Both the position numbers and the translations under genes were made by a program. Shown here piece by piece: positions 46,601 to 58,802 of a stretch of 64,000 nucleotides of DNA. The notes beneath the pieces were generated by a model that had not been told where the DNA came from, did not search any database, and worked only from the letters and a program-made list of their open reading frames with translations. The DNA is from Megalobrama amblycephala (Eukaryota; Chordata; Actinopteri; Cypriniformes; Xenocyprididae), in contig NC_063052.1 in assembly GCF_018812025.1 (NCBI RefSeq), positions 25,619,226 to 25,683,225 of the forward strand, written 5' to 3'. Within the stretch, counting starts at the first letter, position 1. Each line of letters begins with the position of its first letter.

Positions 46601-49600
46601 CAAGGTAAATTCAATTTTTGAATCTAGGGCACCTTTAACCACAAATGCTCATCTTGCACTAGCTCTGCTATGTGCCACGCATTACGTAATCAAGTTGGAA
46701 AGGTCACGCGTGGCGTAAACGGAAGTACTGCGGTAGGGCGAAAAACTCTCCTTTTCTCCTCCAACTTCAAAATCATCTGACATAATTTTTTTGTAAAGAC
46801 CAAAGGGTCTTTGCACTTTCGCCTTTTAAACACTTGCTCGGTACTTCCGCCTACGTCACACGTGACCTTTACAACATGATTACATAATGCGTGGTGCATC
46901 GCAGAGCTAGTACAAGATGAGCATTTGTGGTTATAAAGTATATCATTTTTGTTTGTTTTTTTAGAAAATGACCGAACTTTTCGCTAGATACGACACGTAT
47001 TCCTTGGATGGGATTGTGTACAACCCTTTGAAACTGCAATTTGGACCTTCAACCCGTTGAACCCTGATGAAGTCCGCTATATGGAGAAAATGTTTTCCTC
47101 AAAAACCTTAATTTCTTTTCGACTGAAGAAAGAAAGTCATAACAATCTTGGATGACATGGGGGTGAGTAAATTATCAGGGAATTTTAATACTGAAGTGAG
47201 ATAATTATTTAATTTAGACTATTATTCACATATAAACATTGAACATTCATTGAGCACATTATATATGGTAAACAGAAGGTCAAACATGCTTGATTGTTAA
47301 AGGGATAGTTCACCCAAAAATGAAAATTTGATGTTTATCTGCTTACCCCCAGGGCATCCAAGATGTAGATGACGTTTTTTCTTCAGTCAAACGCAAATTA
47401 TGATTTTTAACTGCAGCCGCTGCCGTCTGTCAGTCAAATAATAGCAGTGATTGGGAACTTGAACAATAAGAGTCGAAAAAACTTCCATAGACAAATCCAA
47501 ATTAAACCCTGCGGCTCGTGACGGCACATTGATGTCCTAAGACACGAAATGATCGGTTTGTGCGAGAAACCGAACAGTATTTATATCATTTTTTATCTCT
47601 AATACACCACTATGTCCAACTTCATTCAGCTTCCGGCTAGTGAGGTCTGATCGCGCTCTGACAACGGAAGTGATGTCTCGCGCTCATTGAAGTATATGGG
47701 CGAGACATCACTTCCGTCTTCAGAACGCGTTTTTTGACCTCACTAACAGGAAGCTGAACGAAGTTGGACATAGTGGTGTATTAGAGGTAAAAATTATATA
47801 AATAACATTCGGTTTCTCGCACAAACCGATCGTTTCGTCTCTTAGGACATTAATGTGTCGTCACGAGCCGCAGGTTTTAATTTTGATTTGTCTAAGCAAG
47901 TTTTATTTACTGTTATAGTTGAAGTTCCCATCTACTGCTATTATTTGACTGACAGACGGCAGCGGTTGCAGTTAAAAATCATAATTTGCGTTCGACTGAA
48001 GAAAAAAAAGTCACCTACATCTTGGATGCACTGGGGGTAAGCAGATAAACATCAAATTTTCATTTTTGGGTGAACTATCCCTTTAAGCAGATTTGATGGT
48101 GATATCAGTCAGTGCGGTAATCTTCACTGCACGATGTGGGCGTTCTGTGTTTTGCGGAGGATCAAATATGATTCACACTAACTGATATCTCAAATCTATT
48201 TCTTCCCTGTTCATTCTTTTAGAAGAAAAAGGGAGCTTAAGGAATTCTTAGCATTAGAGTTTGTAGGTTGTTAACGTCAGCCATTGTAGTGTATTATGCT
48301 TCTTTAATAATTTATCTAACACGATATCACTAGCATAGGAGGGCCTGTTCAGTCTGTACAGTCTGAATCTGATATGTATTTGTATGCTTATTTCAGTGTA
48401 AAACTGCAAAAGACTGTCAGTGTTTACACTGATCACCGAGGCCTAATTGCATGAATTAAGTCTATCCACGGACAACTCTAGAATGAAAAGGAAGCGTGCA
48501 GGTTTTGACACTAATGCTAAAGTGGGTCTGGTGCAGAAACGGCCGGGCTTTTGTGTGGGTGGAAGCTGATATCCTCTTGGGACGTCGACTGTTTCAGAGT
48601 GTCACAATAGCATTCTGCTGATCTGGGTTTGAGACTTGTCTCGATAAATGAGGAACACAGTGTGAGAGAGGAACAGTTCCCTTAACTTCTGCATTTTTTT
48701 GTTCCACTCATTCATGTAGGCGCCTTTAAAAATGTCCTTATTTCATTGCAAAATGTCTGTTTATATTTGAGAGGTTATGTTGAAAGTAGGAATGTTTTTT
48801 GGGAAACAAACAGTGTCTGTTTATTACATTTGTGACGAGACATCTTAATTTGAAATAGAAAACCTATGCCGTTTTTGTAGCTTAGCAGGTTATTTAGCTT
48901 TTTGTTAATTTATATAAAAGAGAAATTAGCCAACACAACTTGTCAGAGGTGTAATGTCATCCTTTTTCTTTTTTCTTTTTTTTGTAACAATGTTTCAGGT
49001 ATCAGATTGAAGACGAATCCTCAAACCTTGATGAGATGCCCTTGATGATGTCAGAGGAAGCTTTTGAAAACGACGAAAGTGACTATCAGACCCTGCCCAG
49101 AGCCAGAGTGAGTCAGAGACGCAGAGGACTGGGCTGGTTCCTCTGTGGAGGATGGAAGGTCCTGTGCAGCAGGTAACAGCCTGCATGAGAGCTCATGTTA
49201 AATTTTTAGCCATTAATGGGATAGTTGACCCAAAAATGAAAATTGTCTTCATTTACTCACCCTCAAGTTGTTCCAAACCTGTATGAATTTCTTTGTTCTG
49301 CTGAACACAAAAGAAGATATTTTGAAGAATGTCAGTAACCAAACAGAGTTTATGTGTCCAATTGACTTCCATAGTATTTTTTCCATATTATGGAAGTCAC
49401 TCAGTGGGGCCCATCAACTGTTTGGTTAAACATATTCTTAAAAATATCTTTGTTTGTGTTGAGCAGAAGAAAGAAATTCATACAGGTTTGGAACAGTAAG
49501 TGATGAAAGAATTTTCAATATGTGGGGTATTGAAATCGCTTTTGAATGCATGCTTGTTTTTCCTTATGCTTTCAAATTCGCGATCACACGTACTCTGTGT

Positions 49601-52600
49601 ATAGGAAGCGGGAGTACTGATCGCACATTTTACAAGATAAAATATGTCAATGACGCTAAGGATCTGTTGCGCACCTCATCCTCTGCCATCATCCTGTTAG
49701 TCATCTCCTTACACTTGTCACATGATAAGTGAAATCTGACTCTGCAGCTTGTGCTGTATATGGAGCAGAGCAGACACTTTCAGTTTATAATTTATAATTT
49801 TAGCGTCCATTGTCCGACTGAGCCAAATGGTTTTTATTTCTATAAAAAAGCAAAACGACAGTGGGGGCCAAGTAACAGCCGTACACTGACTACCACAGCA
49901 AACCTACTGCAAATGGATTGTTATTTAATGGCACTTTCAAACCAATGGTGATATCTATAAAGTTTTAAAGGTGCTGAAGAACATGTTTTCAAAAGATGTA
50001 ATATAAGTCTTAAGTGTCCCCTGAATGTGTCTGTGAAGATTCAGCTCAAAATACCCCATAGTTTTTTTTTTATTAATTTTTTTAACTGCCTATCATTATA
50101 AATGCGCCGATTCAGGGTATCCGGCCCCTTTAAATCTCGTGCTCCAAGCCTCAAGAGCTCGCGCTTGCCTTAAACACCATAAACAAGTTCACATAGCTAA
50201 TATAACCCTCAAATGGATCTTTACAAAGTGTTCATCATGCAACATGTCTAATCGCATAAGTATAGTATTTATTTGGATGTTTACATTTGATTCTGAATGA
50301 GTTTGAGGCTGTGCTCCGTGGCTAAAGCTAACATTACACACTATTGGAGAGATTTATAAAGAATGTAGTTGTGTTTATGAATTATACAGACTGCAAGTGT
50401 TTAAAAATGAAAATAACGACAGTCTTGTCTCCATGAATACAGTAAGAAATGATTCTAACTTTAACCACATTTAACAGTACATTAGCAACATGCTAACGAA
50501 ACATTTAGAAAGACAATTTACAAATATCACTAAAAATATCATGTAATCATGGATCATGTCAGTTATTATTGCTTTATCTGCCATTTTTCACTGTTGTCCT
50601 TGCTTGCTTACCTAGTCTGATGATTTAGCTGTGCAGATCCAGACGTTAATACTGGCTGCCCTTGTGTAATGCATTGAACATGGGCTGGCATATGCAAATA
50701 TTGGGGGCGTACACCCCGACTGTTACGTAACAGTCGGTGTTATGTTGAGATTCGCCTGTTCCTCGGAGGTCGTTTAAACAAATGAGATTTATATAAGAAG
50801 GAGGAAACAATGGAGTTTGAGACTCACTGTATGTCATTTCCATGTACTGAACTCTTGTTATTCAACTATGCCACGGTAAATTCAATTTTTGAATCTAGGG
50901 CACCTTTAATAATCATTCTAATTCTATGAGAATAGAGAAGTCAGCACCACAGCTATAACAATAACAACATAGAGGAACGATACTGATGGAATTGCTTTCA
51001 GAACGATTTTCTCTAACTGATGAATGATAAAAGCACTGATAGCCAATCAGAATCCATCCAAATTTAAATCAAACTTTCAAAGTGGCAAACAAGATAACTA
51101 CAATGTGCGATAAGAAACAGAATGTTACTGTGTGTGAATGCTGTTATCTTTACAGTAGGGCTGCACAACGATTAATCGTTTGCAAAATAAAAGTCTGTGT
51201 TTACGTAATAAGTGTGTTCTGTGTATAATAATTATGTATATATAAATACACACACATACATATGTATATTTAAGAAAAATGTTATATTTATATATAAAAT
51301 ATTTATATATAATATAAAATATATTTAAATATATATATTTATTTATACATGCATATATTTCTTAAATTTATACATGTATGTGTGTGTATTTATATATACA
51401 TAATTATTATACACAGAACACACAGATTTATTACGCAAACACAGACTTTTATTTTGCAAACGATTAATCATGATCAATCGTTGTGCAGCCCTACTTTACA
51501 GTTATTGTTCTTGGTGCGAACAGCCCTATGTCAGTAATAATATTTTATTAAAAAATTTGAAAATAAAATAATGTCTTTTGAATTTTCTTCATTTGGGGGC
51601 TTTTATCTGAACATATTGATATATGTTATTACTTGTGATTAATTTGATTATTATATCATGTTATAAATATGATTTAAAGATTATTTGTAATTAATTGACA
51701 GTCACAGACAGACGTTTTGCTGAAAACATTCAAAAGATCTTGGCCTTCACCTTTTGTTAATAAAATGTCACCATTGTCATGCAGCCTATTGTGTGTGTAT
51801 GTAGCGCTTGTGCCAGGTTGGCTCAGATCCTTTCTAACGCACCGGTAACTGTGCATGAAATACATACACAAGCACAGGTTGTGTTTTTTGGTCGAGGTGC
51901 TCTCTGCGCATCATCAGTCAGAAGGTCATACGCGCCAACCGAAAATTTGCTTATCCAGCCAACAATATCAACGAGCTCAATGTCTATTTTGGAAGTGCAT
52001 TCCCAGAATATCTCAATGCCTTTTGTGTTGCATCAATGGCATGTGACGTTTAAGTGTGATTAAAAGATATATTAGTGATTTATGGTTATGAAAGTGTGGA
52101 CTTGACTCTTCTCCACTTATGCACTAGGTTATCAGCAGTGCATCTCAGTTGTAAGCTGGATATTGATTTTTTTTTTTTCTTCTCCTAATGAACAAATGGG
52201 ATTTCACACACCTGACCAGTTTGCTGCTTTCCAGTAATTTTCTGTGTGCTTAGGCAAAGGATTATGAAATGAACAAATAATTCAAGCAGAATAACTCTGC
52301 TTATTCAAACGGCCCTATTATTTGAACTACATTCATTTGAGCAAATAATCTCTCTTATGAATCAGGGCGCTGGCACTTACAGACAGGAGACAAAAGGGGC
52401 CAACACAAATATTATTATTTTTTTTTTTTCAAGGTTTATGTAATTTAGTTCAGTGCCAGCCAAACCAATCGGCATGACTGTGTACACTGCGCAGAGTACC
52501 GGCAGAGTACCGTCACGCCGTTCAACAGGGATGGCAACCGTTAGAATATAAAATGATTATGAAGGTCAACAAAGTGTTTGGCTCTCTCTCTGACCTTCAC

Positions 52601-55600
52601 AGCGTATCGGAGCTTTCGTTTTACTAAGGAGGGGTTTATTTGGCAGGGGGTTACAGAGGACATCATCTACAGGTTTGTTGTTCCCTTTAGGTATCACTAG
52701 GCCTGCAGAGATCCTGCAGGAACCTCAGATGATTTTTACAAAGTTTGTCATCTTTCACAAAACTCTGCACATCTTCATCCCCCTTGCTTGTGTTTTTTAT
52801 TTGCTTGTCTTTATTATCAATATGTGTAGTATTCTCAGTTGACATGAAATCAAAGTTCAAGGGATAGTTCATCCGAAAATGAAAATTAGATTAGATTTAC
52901 TCACCTTCAAGTCTTACTACATGTATATGACTATCTTCTTTCAGACGAACAAAATCAGAGTTATATTAAAACATATCCCAGCTCTTCCAAGCTTTATAAT
53001 GGTAGTGAATGGCGCTCCTGATTTTGAAGTCCAAATAAGTGCATCCATCCATCATAAAAGATATCCAGGGGTTTAAAAAAGGCCTTCTAAAGTGAAGCGA
53101 TGGGTTTTTGTAAGAAAAAGTGAAGCGATGGGTTTTTGTAAGAAAAATATCCATGTTTAAATCTTTATAATTTAGCTTCCGGCAAACGGCCTACGCAAAT
53201 CGATTTATGCCAAAAGAGTAACCTCTGACGTGACGCAATGACGAATGCGGAAGCACAGAGGATAGAGCAGAACAGAACACTGGTCACGAATTAGAATTGT
53301 AAAACAAGAATTTTTTATAGAGAAATATCAGAGGATTTCGATATAAGAGAAGAGGAGATTGGGTTTGTTGCCCTGCCCTATTTATTTTGAACCGTGAGAG
53401 GCATCTAAGCCTATGCTGCTACTACATCCTATGTACACTCTAAAAAATGCTGGGTTAAAAACAACCCAAGTTGGGTTGAAAATGGACAGACCCAGCAATT
53501 GGGTTGTTTTAACCCAGCGGTTGGGTTAAATGTTTGCCCAACGTGCTGGGTAGTTTTATTTAACTCAACTGTTGTATAAAAATTACTGTATTGCTTGCTT
53601 AAAATGAACCCAAAATATGCTGGAAATTAACATTTATCAATATGTTTAATAAATGAGCATTTATTAATAAGATAATGAATAATAAACAATAAACATTTAT
53701 TAAATTGCTTATTAATAAATGTACACCTTTTGATTATTATTGTTGCCTCTAGTAATTATGTGTCTGATTTTTAATTTCTCACCTATTTTGGATTCATTTT
53801 AAGCCAGCCATATAGTCATTTTTAATCAGTAGTTGGGTTAAATAAACTACCCAGCAGGTTGGGCAAACATTTAACCCAACCACTGAGTTAAAACAACCCA
53901 ATTGCTGGGTTTGTCCATTTTCAACCCAACTTGGGTTGTTTTTAACCAAACATTTTTTAGAGTGTATACATTGCGTCAGAAGTTACTCTTTACATCTGCT
54001 GGAAGCTAGTTAAATATGAATATTTTTCTTACACAACCCCTTCGCTTCGCTTCAGGAGTCCTTTATCAACCCCCTCGAGTTGTATGGATTACTTTTATGA
54101 TGAATGGATGCATCAGGAGTGCCATTCACCACCATTATAAAGCTTGGAAGAACAAGGATATTTTTTTAATATAACTCTGATTGTGTTCGTCTGAAAGAAG
54201 ATAGTCACATACACCTAGGATGGCTTGAGAGTGAGTAAATCATGGGATAATTTTCATATTTGGGTAAACTCACATTTCATAACCCCTCTTGTTTTAACTA
54301 TGAATGATTCTTCGGTACATAAAAATATATTATATTATGGAAGTAAAATGAGTTGCTTGTTGCAATTAAATACAAATTTAAAATGCTCTTTTTGAGGGGT
54401 TCGAGAGCATTCTCACTCTTCTTTTACTATTTTCTGGCTCTACCGTTCCAGTGTTACTTCTTAGTGGAAGTGCTCTGTGTCGTCTGCTTAAAGTTCAAGT
54501 GAAACTAGACTGAGCTAGGCTTCCTTCACTCTCTGTAACATCAGTTACATTAATGTTGCATTAACGTCAGTTGTATTTCAAGTGGAATCAACTGGATACG
54601 CGTGACTGGTGATGAATTCCGCAAAAGGTCTCAGTGTTCGTTTTCAAGAGCATTTTAAGTGATTAACAGCGTGATAATTCAACAAAATCGCCGGTTTTCA
54701 GCACAACCCTCAAATTAGCAGTAATAACCAGCCTTGATATTTGTTAATTATTCGGTCAGGGATATTTTTAAATGAAGGCCATTTACTGGAATCCAGGCCT
54801 GAACTGCGCCTGTAGCACTGTGTCTCCTTTAAGTGAATTTGTCTAATCACTGGATGATCTTTTTCCTCCTGTGGTCTCTGTCACGCAGCTGTTGTGAATG
54901 TCTGGTTCACACATGTCGCAGGAAGAAGGAGCTGAAGGCTCGGACAGTGTGGCTGGGACATCCCGAGAAATGTGAAGAGAAGTACCCCAAAAACGCCATC
55001 AAGAATCAGAAATACAACATTGTCACTTTTGTGCCAGGGGTAAGGCCATATAAACAATCTCTGATGCATGTGTTTTTTGAGAGTGCTAAAGCTGACTTCT
55101 TTTCCAAAATTACAAAGAGTTGTTTATCATTTGTAAAATGGTGTATTATTATTTTTGTATGTTTGTTTGTTATAATTTATAATATTATTTTTATGTATAT
55201 TATTCATTTCATCTTAATGTTCAAAGGTGCAGAACTCTTTTTGTGCCTGCATTTATTCTTTAGCTCTCGCTAGGCTGTTTAAAGTGAAATCTCTACCCAT
55301 TGTACGCACAGCAGATTTGCTCAGTAATCAGGTTAATGTGTAACTAGCTGTGAAGTAAGGGGGTGTAACAGCAATCTAACGGATCTTTTTCCACTGAGTG
55401 TGTAAGCGATCTACTGTATTATGACTGCTGGTGATGTCTTATTCAGGCGAACGCACCTTGTGTATGTGTCCTTGGCAAAGTATTTGCAGCTTGTACAATG
55501 AATTATGTATAAGCCAATCAGGTGTGCCTCCTAAAGCAATGTTAGGATGTATTACCGTCATTACATCACTAAGTCCTAAAATGTTATTTGATTCATATTG

Positions 55601-57202
55601 TTGTGGGTATATTACCATATCTTTATCAAATATATTGCTGTTGTTGATTTATTTGTGGTGCTTTCTTTTTCTTTTTGTTTTAGGTTCTTTACCAGCAGTT
55701 TAAGTTCTTCCTCAACTTGTATTTTCTGGTAGTGGCTTGTTCTCAGTTTGTTCCATCGCTTAAGATAGGATATTTGTACACCTACTGGGCCCCGCTGGTG
55801 AGTAAGTCTAACCGTACAAAGGTGGAGATTGAACACTAAAATCTAAATTCATTCAACACTTTTGTTGTTTCTTTTTTTTTTCTTGTCATTCAGGGTTTTG
55901 TGTTGGCTGTCACCATGGTGAGAGAGGCAGTTGACGAAGTTCGCCGCTGCAGGAGAGATAAAGAGATGAATTCCCAGCTGTACAGTAAACTCACAGTGAG
56001 AGGTGACCACAATGTGACACATCCTGATGATATTATACATGTTGTGTCATATGCACATGTTTTAAGCTCCATTGACTAGCTTCAAGAGTTCCAGCCTTTG
56101 GAACCTATGAAAATAATTTAATAGTGATTAGTTTTAATCGTTTTTTTTTTTTTTTTTTTTTAAGTATTCAAATTCACATCATGTTTTAGAAATCTAAAAT
56201 CGTTTACTTCAGATTTTGCAGTTGTTCTTGTAAAATTATTAATTAATTAATCTCTATTAATATTATATTTTTGAAATGTTCATTTTTAATGTAAGTACTT
56301 GCACAAAAAAGTCTTAAAGTAGGCCTACATCAGATTGCACAGAAAATATGAAATTTAGTATGCAATTTGATAATTTTATGAATGTAATATTACATGTATA
56401 AAGATGCAATCTGTCACATTTCTGTGAATGGTAGTGTTTCAATGGGTGATGTGCCACTTGTTGAGCATTGATGATAATTAAATTTCACCATACAAAGAAT
56501 GCAAATGACTTTTGTTAAAGGCCCTGTCTGGGTTTAATTTATAAATAAATTATCCGTAAAGAATGTCTTTCTCCATCTAGTGGGAAACGGGTACTCCGCA
56601 AGGCGCTTTTGTGTGCATGTGTGTGAAATCTTAGTGGCTCTGTTCAGTCCCAGTCACTCTTAATGTTCTGATCATTTTTTTTTTTTTTTTAGAAAAATCA
56701 CATGGAACAGAATGAAAGTTATATTGTAAAATAAATTAAGAAAAAAAAAAAGGTGCTAACTGAATTAAACATAGTTAATCAATCATGGTATGTTAACTTT
56801 GACAACCCTAATATTTATCATTTTAAAAAATGTTTTTATTAAATGTAAATTGCCTTTTCTTTTTACAGTTTTTTTATCCATCTTGCATTTCAGGGAAGGT
56901 CCAAGTAAAGAGCTCAGACATACAAGTCGGAGATTTAATCATTGTGGAAAAGGTTTGTTGTCCTTTTTTTTAATCTCTCTCTCTTTTGTTGTTCAAGGTA
57001 TCAGCATAAACTTTCTGCTATGTGATCTGTCACATGAAATCCTGTCATTCTTTCAGTGGGACATTGTGTCTGTCTCTCCCCTTACTGTCTGTGGTTCGCT
57101 TTAATTGCTTGCTAGGGAAATGACCTTGTTCAATTATTCAACACAACGCTAAAATAGGACTAACGTTACAGAACTGGAGTCACTGACATACCTGTATGTA
57201 TA

Positions 57203-57233
<31 letters not shown>

Positions 57234-58734
57234 TATTATTGCATGGCTAATACATATCTCTAAAGATTATAAGCTGCGTAGGTGGAGATTCATTCAAGTT
57301 TTAAAACATTAATTGCTTCTACGTTCAGTTAAACTGCTAACAGTGATTGTAAATTAATTGCCTAAATTATTACATTATTTGCTAACTGCATTCTTTAAAT
57401 TGTAACGTTGACATGCATTCTCTGTAAAGCTGCTTTGAAATGATATGTATCGTGAAAAGCGCTATACAAATAAATGTGAATTGAATTGAATTAAAACAAA
57501 GATATCATGGAAATTCTATGTGTCTCTGACTGCTGTCTAATGTTTTGTTTTATAGAATCAGAGAATTCCTGCTGATATGATTTTTCTGAGAACTTCTGAG
57601 AAGACTGGTAAGTTTCACTCTTCACCAACAAACCCAGCTTTCAGTTGTCCTCAATAACTACTTGTCATTAAGCCAGTGGTTTCCAACACTGTGCCCGCGG
57701 GCACCTGGTTGCGCATATGCAGCCTGTGAGTCACTTGTAGAGCACATTTTAAAAATACACGTTTTATTCCTTAATTTTCTGTCTTTTTCATAAAATAACA
57801 AGATATCAAGCCAAGTGGCATCTAACTCATCCCAGGGTGATTTTAGTGGATGTATTCATAAGTTTATGCAGTTCTTAAAAGAGTAACCACAGGTAGGTAT
57901 ACAAGTTCGACCAATGTTTCATAATCACAAAGTGTCCGAATACCTTGTCTTAATTTTCATTTGAAACCTTACAAACATCTTTATGAGAGTTGTTTCTCTT
58001 GAAAAGTGCGCTTGTACAGTCTTTCTTTAAGTGGCACTTGGATTTGATATTTTGTTAAAGTAAACACGGCTGATGCTTCACTTGCTAGTTTGAAAGTGGC
58101 ACTTCTTGCATTCTGAGAAACCATGTTCTCTGTGCAAGAGTGAGCAAGAGTGTCTTGATGCTGAGCCATATAAATGACTTACAGTCACATTATGACACAG
58201 TATTACAGTATTTTTGTTTACAGTTTTCACCAGATGCTGAAATTGCTGTGCTTTCCATAGTGAAATTAAAATAAGAAAAATATTAAAATATTTATTTATT
58301 TTTTATCTGATGTGCTTAGCCAGTGTTTCTGTTTTTATTTTTTTTATTTTTTTAGATGTGGTAGACTCTATGGCTTTTTGAAGCTTTTTTAACAGTTTTG
58401 ATAGAATTTTTAAACACTTTAAACAGAATATCTTCATTTATTTTTTTCTTAATTTTTCTCTTAATTTCTTTTCTCCTGTTTGGTTTTTAGATTTTCTGTA
58501 TAAATAAATATTTTCCAGAGTTGATTATTAACCATTTCTTTGTAAGACATTAACCGTGTCTTAGTGAGCAGATGCTTTAATGTGTTGTATGGTTTACTGA
58601 AGCAAGTTTTTTTGCAGAAAGTCATTGAAATCTATTTTAAGGACCATGAAGATTTTTTTTTTTTTGCATTGTGACATTATATTTATAACATTTTTATAAT
58701 TACAATGAAGAGAAATTCTCATCCTATTCTTATA

Positions 58735-58802
<68 letters not shown>

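Noticed and set aside
54833..55273. 146-codon open frame taken as a gene on its own
   Set aside because: Only 54889-55039 is coding (atp9b exon 3). The start lies in intron 2 and the tail in intron 3.
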